Notes: generated by a model from the sequence alone, not told the origin. A DNA stretch of 24,599 nucleotides from Gonapodya prolifera JEL478 (GCA_001574975.1 KQ965912.1:1-24599), one strand, 5' to 3'; counted from the stretch's first letter, positions 7,812-19,083 are shown. Translations and numbers: made by a program.

Positions 7812-9789
7812 GGGGCAAGCTCGCTGATATTTTCGGCCGCAGTGTCACCATAACCTCAGGTGACATCCATTGACATGGTATATATAGTGTGAGGTGTTAA
7901 GTGCTGTGCCACTACTGTGGTCATGTATTTAGATGAGTGCACCTGCAGGGCGTGCCCCAAGTTTNGCGTCACGTTCCTGCAGGTGAGTTCTGTGTGTGCT
8001 ACAACATATTATGTATGTTTGATCATATATATACACGTTCCTGCAGTTTACAGGCTCGTGCAGCTCACCTAGGTTGTGTAGCACGCAGACCTGTGTTCAT
8101 CAGCGGCATTGTGCTCTTCAAGGTGGGCTCTTTAATATGCAGTCTTGCACGTTGTATGCCAGTGCTCATTATAGGACGGGTGAGGAAAACAACTTGCAGA
8201 GATATTTCTGCAAAGGTTGCCTCACGGTATGGAGCTCAAACCAATATGCATTGTGCTGTCGCTGGTTAGGCTATCTCGGGTCTAGGAGCAGGAGGAATGT
8301 TCCCTATGGTACGTACTACTTTTAACTGACTTCAAACAATTCAGCCGATAGAGAAGCTGATACTGATCTCATTGGCCAACGCCAGGTCGTCATTATCATA
8401 AGTGGTGAGACTCCCGCATTTTTGCATTTTACCACCCAGCTGGACCGATTCCACCAATACGAGTGCCACGTTCGCTGCAATTAATAGATGTTGTCACTCT
8501 CCGGGACCGCCCCAAATACCAGGGCATCATTGGCGCGTTCATCGGTGTCGCAAGTGTTGCTGGTACGTTTCTTTTGCACGCCCTCTGTTGCGGCACCGTG
8601 GGTTCGCTCATTGTAGCGTGCTCATGTCCTTTCCTGCACAAACAGGTCCACTAAGTAAGTGTCCACCACAAGTCTGAATCACGCAGTTGCTAACCTTTGA
8701 GTATATGTAGTGGGTGGTGTGTTCACCGACAAACTCTCCTGGCGCTGGTGAGTACTGAACATGTCAGGTTCTGCAACATATTCCAAGACTTCCTCCGCAC
8801 ATGCACCACCCCAGGTGTTTCTTCATCAACCTTCCCTTTGGAGTCCTCACTATCGCGATCGCAATTTTATTTCTTAATCTCCCAAGCGTGAGCAATTAAA
8901 AGTGACTTCATCTCGGTCGACAAGTGACGACTGTATCCATTGCCCGACCTTTCCCACATCGGCACCCAGCCAAAAGGCAACCTCCGGGACAAACTCGGTC
9001 AAATTGACGCTCTGGGTACTTTCTGGATGGCAGCTGCGACTGTCCTGCTTGTGTACGCCCTGTCGGCCGGAGGTGGGGAGTGAGTTTTCATCTCTAGTCG
9101 ACAATCCCGTGCGGACAAGTAGAAATTAATGCTGGCTCCACTCCAATGCAAAGCTTCACTTGGAGCTCCCCACCCATTATTTCCATCATTGTCCTGGCCG
9201 TAGCCTGTGCAATCATATTTGCCGTTGTCGAAGCCCGGGTACGTTCTGTGTGATATCCCCCCCGCGACCTCGGCCGACACAGCATAACCCTTGTCTCTTC
9301 ATCAATACAGTAGGTGCAGCATCCCTTGATATCAAAGGAGCTTTGGGGGAATTGATACGTGGTTGCGGTGTGGATGAGCTTGTTTGTGAGTGGTCCGGCC
9401 AAGAGTGAAGACATGCTTCGGCAAAGAAATTGAAGGACAATAATCTTCTTGTATTTTAGTTCCTCGGAATGACGTTCTTCTCCCTGTGAGTCACCAGTGC
9501 GCCATTGAAAGCCAACACTCTGATTCTGAGATGCTCCCTTGCTGTAGAACTTACTACATACCTATCTACTTCCAAGTTGTCAACAGTAATACAGGTGAAT
9601 TTCACTTTTCAATGTGCTCTGACACTGCCCCAACTGACCACCACCACAAGCCACTTAATCCCGGCCGGATCCCACAACAGCAACTGAAGCCGGTGTTCAC
9701 ACCATCCCCTTCATCCTCAGTCTTGGTATCGTGGGCGTACTCACTGGTATTTCCATCTCCGCCACTGGGTACACTGCGCCATTTGTCCC
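7805..9789 (+). pseudogene. MFS drug:H+ antiporter copy B, truncated at both ends and LTR-interrupted
   Basis: Exons align one for one with intact gene A: 7805-7842 plus 8089-8179 (one exon split by the repeat), 8270-8308, 8386-8404, 8488-8562, 8646-8654, 8711-8747, 8815-8887, 8970-9079, 9154-9238, 9311-9385, 9460-9485, 9548-9594 and 9681 to about 9789. Lengths match gene A exactly in nearly every exon, and GT-AG boundaries are kept. Motifs seen are PTWGKLADIFGR (motif A), LRDRPKYQGIIGAF, GVASVAGPLMGG (antiporter motif C) and FTDKLSWRW. It lacks exons 1-3, the start of exon 4, and everything after GYTAPFV. TGA at 9353 sits where gene A has CGA, and the neighbouring codon also shows C-to-T. 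The original product was a plasma-membrane or vacuolar efflux pump. Confidence 0.9.
7843..8083 (+). mobile_element. 241-bp solo-LTR-like repeat, copy 2
   Basis: The repeat runs TGTCACC...TGTAGCA and is flanked by perfect 5-bp duplications CGCAG at 7838-7842 and 8084-8088. It sits in MFS copy B inside the codons following GKLADIFG. It contains a TATA box (GGTATATATAG near 7879), the inverted repeat CACCTGCAGG / CCTGCAGGTG around 7940-7985, two CACGTTCCTGCAG motifs and a palindrome ACCTAGGT near the right end. TG/CA ends with 5-bp duplications fit a solo LTR. No coding capacity. One unresolved base at 7965. Confidence 0.88.
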
Positions 9790-10366
9790 GTCAGGGACCC
9801 ATCCTTCCCCACAATGCGGTGGCACGGGATGATGACACTGATCGGATTCTTTCCGTTCGCTAGGAAGGGCCGCTCCAGACTCGGTTGGATCAAATGGAAA
9901 TATTGTTCTTGGATCACTCACCCGCCCCAACAGCCCGGCACGCCTTCGTCGTCCCCGTCACCCGCACGGAAAGTTCCTCGTACAAGATGGTCTTCCCGAG
10001 ATCCACGTTGCGCACCTCTTCCCACACCTTGCGGTAGAATGGCGTTCCCCAGACGCTCAAATCCAGCACAAGTCCGGCGAAAACGTCTTTCTTGGACGTC
10101 CTATCGTCTGATCGGAAGTATCTTTCCAGCTGTTGGGTCGCGGAAATGAGAAAGGCGATCTCTGAGTCGTCACGACGCGATTGGAGTGCCTCTTGGGGGA
10201 CGAATTCGGACACGATTGGAGCTTTGAGTTTCGACAGGGCGAGATGGAGCTTTGCATTTGGGTTGAAATTAACGTAGCAGATGCCTTTGGTGGTGGCATC
10301 GATGCAAAGGTCCCCGATTGGGGAGGGGAGAGTGGAGTGTTTCATTTGGTTGTTTGCTTCTCGCAT
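9790..10366 (-). pseudogene. MGMT: O6-alkylguanine-DNA alkyltransferase (MGMT/Ogt), C-terminally truncated
   Basis: The protein would transfer an alkyl group from O6-alkylguanine to its own Cys, a one-use DNA repair reaction in the nucleus. Exon 1 (10366-9922, minus strand) starts at ATG 10366, with a second Met at 10345 before the family-like STLPSPIGDLCI. It holds GTPFYRKVWEEVRNV and KACRAVGA. A 62-bp GT-AG intron (9921-9860) leads to exon 2, which supplies [14 protein letters not shown] with the acceptor Cys in PCHR (about 9816-9827), then GKDGSLTG. The frame then runs into antisense MFS copy B at about 9789, so the final helix (the family's FAGGL and following 15-20 residues) is missing. 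Everything up to that point reads without a stop. The activity is probably lost or unstable. Confidence 0.88.
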
Positions 10367-11021
10367 GTCGCGTGTGCTCTGTGGTTTTCAAAGATTCATA
10401 TAATATCAATGCACCCGAACGTGAAGATGTGTAATTCATGCTTGGCTATCTCAAAGTTCCGTGACGGGATCCAACAATCCCCGAGGACTACAAGAACGTT
10501 TCTGACGCTAACCTCGCAAGTTGGAGCATACATCCGGAAAGTAAAGGACGACGAGATGAGAAAACCTCACCTTTGGCGTCACAACAACTCGTTTTTTGGG
10601 AGTCGACACAAATCCACCATCAACTTGGAGCGACTGCAACAGCGCCCTTCTGAGCCTTGTCAACAGCAAGACGGCACATAGCAGGCATGACTGAAAGAGC
10701 TTTGCACAAGGGATACTTCACTTGTCATATTTGAAGCTCTCCATATACCACGATTAAACCGATGTGATTGCTGCTTCAAAGTAAAGTCTCTAACTGAATT
10801 TGAGGGCCATCTGGTCGTCTTGTTGAGTTTGCCGTCAGAATCTAGACGGGGCCAGAGTCTTGTCACACAAGAATTTGGGGCTGGTTCATTGCATCGAGCC
10901 TGAAAAGGGTGCTTGTTCTCCTGAGCGAAATCGGCCCAAAGTACAATGCGTTTACAAGTTCCCAAGCGCACGGAAAAGAGTGATGGAGAAGCGAAACGGC
11001 CCCTGAGGTGAGGAAACGGTC
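10367..11021. other. Divergent interval between MGMT and the transcription-factor gene
   Basis: It should hold both promoters. On the plus strand, 10860-10985 contains a short frame (GACSPERNRPKVQC, then FPSARKR) placed where a Zn2Cys6 DNA-binding domain would be expected for the downstream factor, but only isolated Cys residues are present. A minus-strand frame at 10590-10690 is open but unrecognised. Nothing else is supported. Confidence 0.4.
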
Positions 11022-13662
11022 TTGATTGACGGTTCAGCTTGCTCGATCGAATCTTACGAAAGCGTCTCGGCAAGAATGACAGACAGGATAGCGAGACTTG
11101 AGGCAGCTTTGGGACTGCCATTGCCGCCAAAGTCGAGAGCGGCGAAAGAGCGAGGAGCCAGGAAGGGGACCCGAAAGAAGACCTGCGATATTGGCAGGAA
11201 GCTTGGCATGCACTCGCAACTCTGCCAAACTACAACCGTTCAAGACAGCTTGCTCGGTCATTCATATAAGATCATCGATGGAGATGGGTTGTTGGAATCA
11301 CTATTGAACTCACAACATTTCCCCTCAACCTCCGACCACCTCTTCTCGGCCACTAACTCTGAATGGACTAACAGTTCAAAATCGAGGGACATTTGTACTG
11401 AATTATTCCAGTTGATGAACCCGTCAGCAGTGGTCCCTTTTGTGCCACCAGTGCCTAATCCTGCTGCTATTGAGATGTCCATCTTTGGTGGTCTTCCTCC
11501 GCTGCCAAATTTTGATGAATGCAACCTGCTGTTACAGACCTATTTCAAACGCTTCGCATCTCGGTTTTCCTTCATGCACCCCCAAAACTTTAACACTGGC
11601 GCAAAGAGCTTGAATGCTCCTCTTATCTTGAGGTAAGTGATTGCGCTTTTTCGCGTGAAAACGTTGTGTTCCTCGTCCGATCCATTTACAAATCTTGGCG
11701 CAGTATGATGGCCATTGGATGTTTGTACCACGATGACCTCAGCTTCCGCAAAACGCACCAAAAGTCCTTGTCTTCATACACGGTCCGGCTGCTCCCTGCC
11801 GCCAACTCCCAATTAAGCGGCACCATAGATCACGTTCAAACGCTTCTCCACATTGCTATCTCGTACAGGCAAGGACTACACAAGGACTTGTTTGTCGCGG
11901 CCATGGCGGATTGCGTGGCGAGTTTGCAGTGTCTCATGCAGAAGGACCCAGCGTTCCGGCAGAGAGATAGTGGGGTACAGGCACAAACTCTACGTGATTG
12001 GATTGCTGAAGAAGAGGTACAACGGAATGCGTGGGTTGCAGCGTGGCTGGACCGTATCATCACAGAGCGCACAAGGGAACACCACAAACTGGGAGCAATT
12101 GAGGACGTTGGAATTATCCCCCTGTGAGCTCACATGACTCTCCCCTCGATGAAGGCGTGTGTTGATATTTCCTGCCTCATGTCTCAGTCCCACTGATGAA
12201 GAACTCTGGCGCCTCACACAAGCCGTCGACACCATTGAGCTCACCCCGTCTTTGTCAACACCGTACATCTCTGGGAAAGCTACAGTGCAAAACTTTTTAA
12301 CCCAATTGCATGGCAGCCGGGAGATGCCTTGCAGGCGCCGTTGGGTTATGGATCCTTCTCCATGGCTCTATACGTTTACTGCTACGCGAAAGTGAAGGAA
12401 TACGTGAGTCATCAATAGACACCATGCTACTTTCAGCCTCTGAGTTCCTTATCAATGATTCCAGCAACAGTTCTGTGTTGTGAACGGCATTTTCACCTTA
12501 CCAGTAACACCTTGACGTCCCAATCCACCCCCTTTCGATCCTCAAATGATCAGGCCCACCACCAACAGTTTTTCGCAAGCCCGCGTCCTAGCAGACCACT
12601 TAACCCTCGCACTAACAACATGGCTTGTGCGCCTGCACACATCCGTTGGGGCTTTCCCACCACCCGTTCACTTCACGTTGGAATCAGCCCTAAAGACGCC
12701 TCAACCTGACTCTTCTGTCGTCCACCCCTTCATTTTGGAGACACCATGGGCACTCATGCTCTTGAAACAGTATCATCTTCTCTGGGTCTTTTGGATGTCT
12801 CCAATCCGGCTGGATATTACTGTATCTCATGCTCCACACAAGCCCAGCACGGGTGCCAGACCATCAATGCCGGGGTTTGTGTGCCCACTTTGCGATATGC
12901 TATTGTACAAGTGTGGGCCGGCGGGGATTGCCCCACCCAACATTGCCGCATGGATTTACGGGCCCATGTACACGACGTGCATGGCACATTCTGGGCTCGC
13001 GTTGGATGTGTTTGAAGCGACGGTAGCAGCTCATTCGCTGAAGCAGGTGTATGACTATGTGGCGGGAGGGTGGGATTTGAACCGTGGGTTTTGAATTTCG
13101 CAGTTTTGTGGATGACCAGCTCCATCTTGACATTTGCTTTCACAGCGGCTAGAGCGATCCTGCCATTTTACGTAACCATCAAGGAGCTGTTACAAGGGAA
13201 GAGCATGCCATCTGTGGTATCAGGAAGGGTAGGTGTGGATTGTGGAAGCCTCAAGTTGTAAAAGTCATTCAACTTGATCTCACACGTTGAGCAGGTGGTT
13301 CACGACAGTAACCTCCCAGCGCTCATTAATTGTACTGGAAAGTACGTGACCAGCGTGCTGAGAGTAATGTCAAAACACGACAGGGAGTGGCGTCTGAGCG
13401 CAGGTGAGCTTTGTGATTAATTCAAGGGTTTTTTATACAAAAAAGACTAAACGGTACCAAAGCCCGTGTGTACCTCATTGAGCGCCTTTTCACAGCCATA
13501 TTGCACTTGTCGACGGTTGATGAGCTCAACCAGAGCTGGGGCCTGATTCTCAATGAAGCTGGAGCACGATGGCGTATGCTTGCGTCTGAGGCGGAAGAAC
13601 CAACGCTTGACTTGCCGTTTGCAAAGGGCAGTGAGGAGGTGGATGAATTGATTCCCAAATGA
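11022..13662 (+). CDS. Fungal-specific transcription factor (MHR domain), exon structure partly uncertain
   Basis: Exon 11022-11632 starts in frame with a coiled-coil-like linker (MTDRIARLEAALG), as found after Zn2Cys6 clusters, then a polar region, then FDECNLLLQTYFKRFASRFSFMHP, the start of the fungal transcription-factor domain (PF04082 type). A GT-AG intron joins it to 11704-12123 (SMMAIGCLYHDD...). The next exon starts at 12188 (LPTDEELWRLTQ) and changes phase near 12245, after which WQPGDALQAPLGYGSFSMAL leads to a donor at 12404. Later coding pieces are at about 12546-13094, 13070-13260, 13300-13400 and 13460-13662 (ending SEEVDELIPK). The true start and an intact zinc cluster were not found, and one or more phase changes are unexplained, so it may be a pseudogene. 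It lies 718 bp upstream of, and co-directional with, MFS gene A, which it may regulate. Confidence 0.65.
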
Positions 13663-14380
13663 ATGGGGCAGGGTCGGTGTCTTCTGGACTTGGAGTCAGT
13701 TCCAACAGAATTTTACGTTTTTGTGTGACCAAATCATGTACAGTATTCACTGGGGCAAGGAGTTTCACATTTAGCATATATAAAATAGCTTAAATATTTT
13801 TGTTTTTCAATAGCATGTATTAGCATCACACTCCCTGACCCTTCATCTGCCCACCACGTTCTCAGGCCGGCCGAATGTTCTGATTGGTCAAAGCGCGAGC
13901 GTTCTCGTCCATCTTCAGTTCGGATCTTGTCGAGTGTACTCGCGTATATTTTTAGTAAAAAATGTGACTTTTTATGAACAATGAAAAACGGCCAAATCGC
14001 CCTCTCTCTAGATCAGTCTATCGCCACATACTGCAGTGGTCTGGTACCACTAGGGGGTTGCGAGTGACACAAAAACGTGATGGTATGGGACTGATTTACT
14101 GAGTTTCGTGCACTGAGGTCCCGAGATGATACAAAGAATATGCAGTATTACCAAGATTCCAAGGCATGGTTTTCTTTTTATTTGGCTGAGGAGGGCGTTG
14201 CGTACAGCGGTAATTACCTTTCTTGGCACTGCAACATGGAGCTGCGGACCCCAGCCGATGTGGGCAACGTGGAGCTGTGGACAAGGGCAGTAGGGCCAAC
14301 CAGATTCATCTGCGAGGGAAAATGGGCGGGCACATAAATACCAAAGACACGCCGACAGCGGTACCAGTGCACAAACACGG
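13663..14380 (+). promoter_or_regulatory. Upstream region of intact MFS gene A
   Basis: This 718-bp intergenic interval carries the terminator side of the transcription-factor gene and the promoter side of the MFS gene. An inverted CCAAT box (CTGATTGGTC, about 13880) and an AT-rich TATATTTTTAG (about 13945) are visible. No ORF on either strand has family features. Which motif is used cannot be told from sequence. Confidence 0.3.
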
Positions 14381-17300
14381 ATGACACAGACACGAAAACT
14401 GACGCAGATCGACGCAATGGCAGCATACTTGTCTGCAGACACTGTGGTCGGGACGACAACTGCTGACACCGAAAAGGTTGCAGACGCCGCACCGCTCGAC
14501 AGAAATGCAACGGAGACGTCGACAATGCACACGGCAGAGAATGGGCTCAGCTATACGCCACTTCAGTTTGGGCTTCTTTTTATCGGCCTCGCCCTGGTGG
14601 TGTTCCTCGCGGCGGTACGTTCCTAAAACATTGCTTCTGCTTGGAAAGCACGAATCTGACCATAGATGTTTCACCCCACATCGTACAGCTTGACCAAACA
14701 AGTAAGTACCTCACCTCGTATGCCGTTCCTGTGCCAGTCTCTAACCGAACGCACCCTCATCGCTAAACCACAACAGTCATCGCAATCGCAATCCCTGCCA
14801 TCGTCACAGACTTTAACACCTTCTCCGGCCTGAGCTGGATTGTGAGTGCCCTCCTCCCATTCTCTGCCTTACCCACCCCTCCTCAAACCACCAAACGCCA
14901 ACGACCCCTCTTCCTCCCGCCACACACGTAGGGAACAGCCTACTTCCTCGCATCCACGCCGCTCATCCCGACCTACGGCAAGCTCGCAGACATCTTTGGC
15001 CGCAAACCCGTCTTCATCGTCGGTATCACACTGTTCAAAGCAGGCTCACTGATATGTGGGCTGGCGCCGAGTATGCCCGTGCTTATTGTTGGCAGGGTGA
15101 GTCAAAACCAGTTACAACGGCGGAACTTTGAGTCTAAGCTGACAGTTCTACACTGCTTCTTAGGCGGTCGCTGGTCTTGGAGGCGGTGGAATGCTCCCAA
15201 TGGTACGTCTGTCCTTCCTTCTGCCTTCGCACCCTTCATTGACTTCACAAATTCCCTCTCCAATTGCAGGTCGTCATCATAATATCTGGTAAGTCCCTCT
15301 CCCTACCCCAGGAACACTCGTCCAAGTCTACCACAAGCTCACTCAGTCCCATTGCCAACGTATTGAATGTAATGTCAACCAGACGTTGTCCCACTCCGCG
15401 ACCGTCCAAAATTCCAAGGCATTATTGGAGCATGCTTTGGTCTTGCGAGTGTCGCTGGTACGTACTTCTATTCTTATTCTGAGCTTGTTCTTCTTAGGGA
15501 ACTGACGTTAGCTCGCTACACCACTTTTCACACCTCTCAGGCCCCCTCAGTAAGTCCAAATCCCCCATCTACACTCGCACACTACTTTTTTTTTCACTAA
15601 CATCGACACTTGCCAGTGGGCGGAGCCTTCACCGACAAGCTCTCCTGGCAATGGTATGCCTCCTGCCCCCTCTTTCCATCCTCACCCATTAACCATTCAC
15701 TCATCCCCATCCTTGGATACCCCACAATCGTCACACGTCACACGCTCAGGTGCTTCCTCATTAACCTCCCCGTCGGAGCACTCACAGTGTTTGTTGTGCT
15801 CGTGTACTTGCGTCTTCCCCTTTCCCTGATCCTTTCCCATTCCCATCCCATTTCTAACCTTCTCCCACTCACGATCGCCCTTTACCAGGCTCCCGTCACA
15901 CAGCCCCATGGCGATATCCACGCCAAACTCCGCAAAATCAACCTCCTCGGCACCTTCTGGCTCTCCTCCACGGCCGTTCTAATCGTGTACGCTTTGACTG
16001 CGGGCGGTGTTAAGTGCGTATGCTGCCTTGGCAATCTTTGCCACCTGCCACCTGCTACCAGCTGCCACCTGACGCGTGTGCCACCCCAGCTACGCATGGA
16101 GCTCCGCCCCGATCAAATGCATGATCGTCCTTGCGGTCTTCTCGGCCTTCATGTTCGTTTTCCTTGAGACCAAAGTAAGCTTTCCACCCACCGCACTCAC
16201 GCCACTCACAACCACCTCAGCTGACACCCGCTTCCATGACACCAGTTTGTAAAGCATCCCCTAATACCGCGCGAGCTGTTGGAGAACCGACATGTGATCG
16301 CGGCTTGGATTTGCGCATTTGTGAGTGGACGTGGATCAGTTGGACGAGGGTCGGTGATTTTTGTCTCTGACAGTCTTGCAAATGATGTATAATGATTCAG
16401 TTTCTCGGAATGACATTTTACTCCATGTAAGTTGCGAAGGCGAGAAATTGTACATGCATTATGCGGATATGCAACTCACGTGTTCTAACCCTTTCACCGG
16501 CACTGTCGGCACAGTACCTACTACCTCCCTATCTACTTCCAAGTCGTGAATGGCAACACCGGTATGTCTCCTCCCCTCTTTTCCCCTTTCCCACCACCAC
16601 CTCTCTTCCTCACCTCCCCACCACCTCCCCCTTCTCCCCCTTTCTCACCTCTCCAGCAACCGAAGCCGGCATCCACACCATCCCACTCATTCTCGGCCTT
16701 GTTTTCCTTGCCATCACGTCTGGGATCGCCATCTCGAAAACGGGGTATACAACACCCTTCATCCACGTTGGAGCAGCGCTCATCATGGTTGGCGCTGGGC
16801 TCATTTCGATGATGAATGCGACAAGTGGGCCGGCAATGCAGATTGGGTACTTAATTGTCGCCGGGGTTGGAGTGGGATTGAATGTGAGTCGCGGGGTGGG
16901 GTGTTGCATGCAGGGATCTATGACTGACTTTCATGACGTCCACCTCGGTTACAATTCTGTAGATACAAAGTATCAACCTCAAGTGAGATCCGCGTGACTG
17001 TACACGTACATGAACTTTGAACTTTAGTATTTATCTCTCCGCAGTGGTCAAGGCGTGGTTGAGCCTCCGCAGCTCGCCGCCATGATATGTGAGTAAAATT
17101 GGTTGTTTGCACCATGTATTCTTATACTCCCAGTCACAGTGGCTGATCATTCACCCACTGACCTTAAGCGAGCTTTGCTTTTTTCCAAATCTTGGGGGCT
17201 GTGTTCGGGATCGCCAGTGAGTTCGCGGATCAGGCCGGGCGCGCCACAGTTATGGGTACTTGCTTGGTACCCGACGTCTCACCCAGGCACCCTCCACACT

Positions 17301-17667
17301 CCCCCACTCCAGTCAACGGAACCATCTTCTCCAACGCGCTCTCCTCCAAACTTGAGTCCGTCCTCCAGTCCACTTCTCTGATCAAATTCGTGAAAAACAA
17401 CCCGTCCAAAATCCACGCCGCCGTCGACAGTGGGACCCTCGCGGCTACGCTCCTCGAGCCCATCACAACGGCGTACACGGATTCGCTGTCTTTGGTGTTC
17501 AAGATGGCTTTGGTAACAGCGGGTGCGCTGTTTTTGGTGAGGTGAGGAATGTCCGAGGTGTGGTTGTAGTTGTGCTTATGTTGCTGATCGGACGGTTTAG
17601 CTTTTTGCTCAAGCGGAATTGGTTGCAGAAGAAAGCGGAGGGAGAGGTGGATATTGTTCCGGTGTGA
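14381..17667 (+). CDS. Intact MFS drug:H+ antiporter, DHA2/14-TMS type (gene A)
   Basis: Twenty exons joined by GT-AG introns give 595 codons plus TGA at 17665: 14381-14614, 14689-14701, 14777-14841, 14932-15096, 15164-15202, 15270-15288, 15383-15457, 15541-15549, 15617-15653, 15750-16013, 16090-16174, 16246-16320, 16401-16426, 16515-16561, 16657-16883, 16963-16982, 17045-17088, 17169-17216, 17313-17541, 17601-17667. The sum is 1788 nt with no internal stop. Family motifs are LDQT at residues 79-82 (motif D1), GKLADIFGRK at 120-129 (motif A), LIVGRAVAGLGGGG (motif B), GLASVAGPLMGG at 198-209 (antiporter motif C) and FTDKLSWQW. The N-terminal 55 residues are hydrophilic and cytosolic. The product should expel drugs, toxins or siderophore-like compounds by proton exchange across the plasma membrane. 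Exon 10 contains a 69-bp former intron without a donor (15820-15888). The exon at 17169 has the least certain acceptor. Confidence 0.92.
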
Positions 17668-18453
17668 TGAGAGTGCACGTCTAGATGTGCGTCAACCTGG
17701 TGGCCACGTAGTAAAAAAAATATGTAAAAGATGTGAATTTCATGTGCCATGTGCTTTTCTTGACGACCAACAAAGCATCACGTCAGTTTCGGAAGCCACA
17801 AGAGCTCCCCAGCTTGCGCACATACAAAGGGCTTTATATGTCCTCATGGAAAGAGGCAGCCGAAGTCGCAAATGAGCATAAAATATGCAGGAGGAGGGGG
17901 GACGTGACTCTGGAGTCTTAAACCCATCGCAACACGATCGAACGCAAGGTCATGTAGTTTGCGCTATCAGGAGTAGGAGTAGGACTTGCTTTGCGCTGTC
18001 ATTAAGGCTTCGGGTTCGAGATGTCTGCCGTTGAAATTGACGTTCAGTGACTCAGTCTGTGGGAGATCAACACGCGTAACTTGGATTAAATGGGTTTTCG
18101 CTCGCGATTTCCGCCGGACTGCCAGGGGCTTAGGGTAATTTTTTCGGCACAATGAAGCTTCAGTATCGACAGGAGTAGCTTCGCAGGTTCAGATGCGGCT
18201 GACATTTGCCTGCCCACATGCATCACAGAAGCCCACCACGTCTGTTGCCCAATTGGATCGCTGAGGTTTTGCGTTCCCGCTACACCAATCTTTCGGCCAC
18301 ATCACTCCTCCTCTTCCTCGAAAAGACAGGCACGCTCAGCTCCCAAAACGTGGTATGTGTACTTGAGGGTCTGACATTAGGACCATATCAGGTCAAGGAG
18401 GTCACCGTCACGAAAGAGATAGGTGCCTACGTCGACCCCACTTGACTTGATAA
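17668..18453. other. Intergenic stretch downstream of MFS gene A
   Basis: It begins with the 3' end of gene A. An 80-codon open frame at 18206-18445 has no recognisable motif. No RNA gene, repeat or promoter can be supported. Confidence 0.4.
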
Positions 18454-19083
18454 TTGGACGTTCAAGGAAACTCTTCACCGACGGTGAGTGATTGTGCACC
18501 CTGCACCGTTGGTGAAGTTATTCTCTGTACGTCAACGAGCATCGCCAGTTCAGGTGCGGTTGTCTTTCGTTGGTGTTCCCGCTTGTCAACGATCATTAGA
18601 TTAGTTACCGTCGCGCGCGCCAGCAGAATCCCCTTGAGACTCGGTAAGAGCATGTTATTCTACGACGACATAGCTATCTGGAGCCATGGTAGCGATGCCT
18701 TTCGCTGTCAAAGGTGCCTTCACGATAAAAGGGAGTTGTCCGGTGCTCTAGCTGTCTGAGAACTGGAGCTGGAGCACTCTCCTTGGACAACCAGGGCTCG
18801 AGGATTTACGTTTGGCCGCACAAAGATTATAAGCCATCCGCGGGATCTTGACCAGGTAGGGTTTGTCTCGGAGGGAGGAAAGATCGTGGTGATCCAAAGC
18901 AAAAACCCGTTCAACCTCTACAGACGCCGCGACCCCGTCTCAAGGGCCCGTTGGACGTTGACGGACTTCTCCCTCTCTGTGCAGTTTCCATCGTCCGCCG
19001 AGCAAAAGCCGCCCGCCCTTCCGCCGGCCCCCTTGCCCTCCGATGTTGTTTTGTTTTCCGCCCCAGAAGCCTCAAAGACCTAA
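18454..19083 (+). other. Unrecognised coding-like frame with one TGA
   Basis: One reading phase is open from 18454 to 18759, stops at TGA 18757-18759, and is open again to TAG at 19081. The second part (TFGRTKIISHPRDLDQ, then GGKIVVIQSKNPFNLYRRRD) has the composition of a folded protein, then turns Pro/Ala-rich. There is no convincing start Met, and splice sites may replace the stop. I do not recognise the family. It could be an exon of an unknown gene, a decayed gene, or chance. Confidence 0.22.

Noticed and set aside
10181-10681. 166-codon plus-strand open frame
   Set aside because: Its first part is antisense to MGMT exon 1, which has strong family motifs on the other strand.
10860-10985. 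Possible Zn2Cys6 cluster of the transcription factor
   Set aside because: Only about three of the six Cys can be placed at family spacing and the frame meets a stop before the linker, so it cannot be called.
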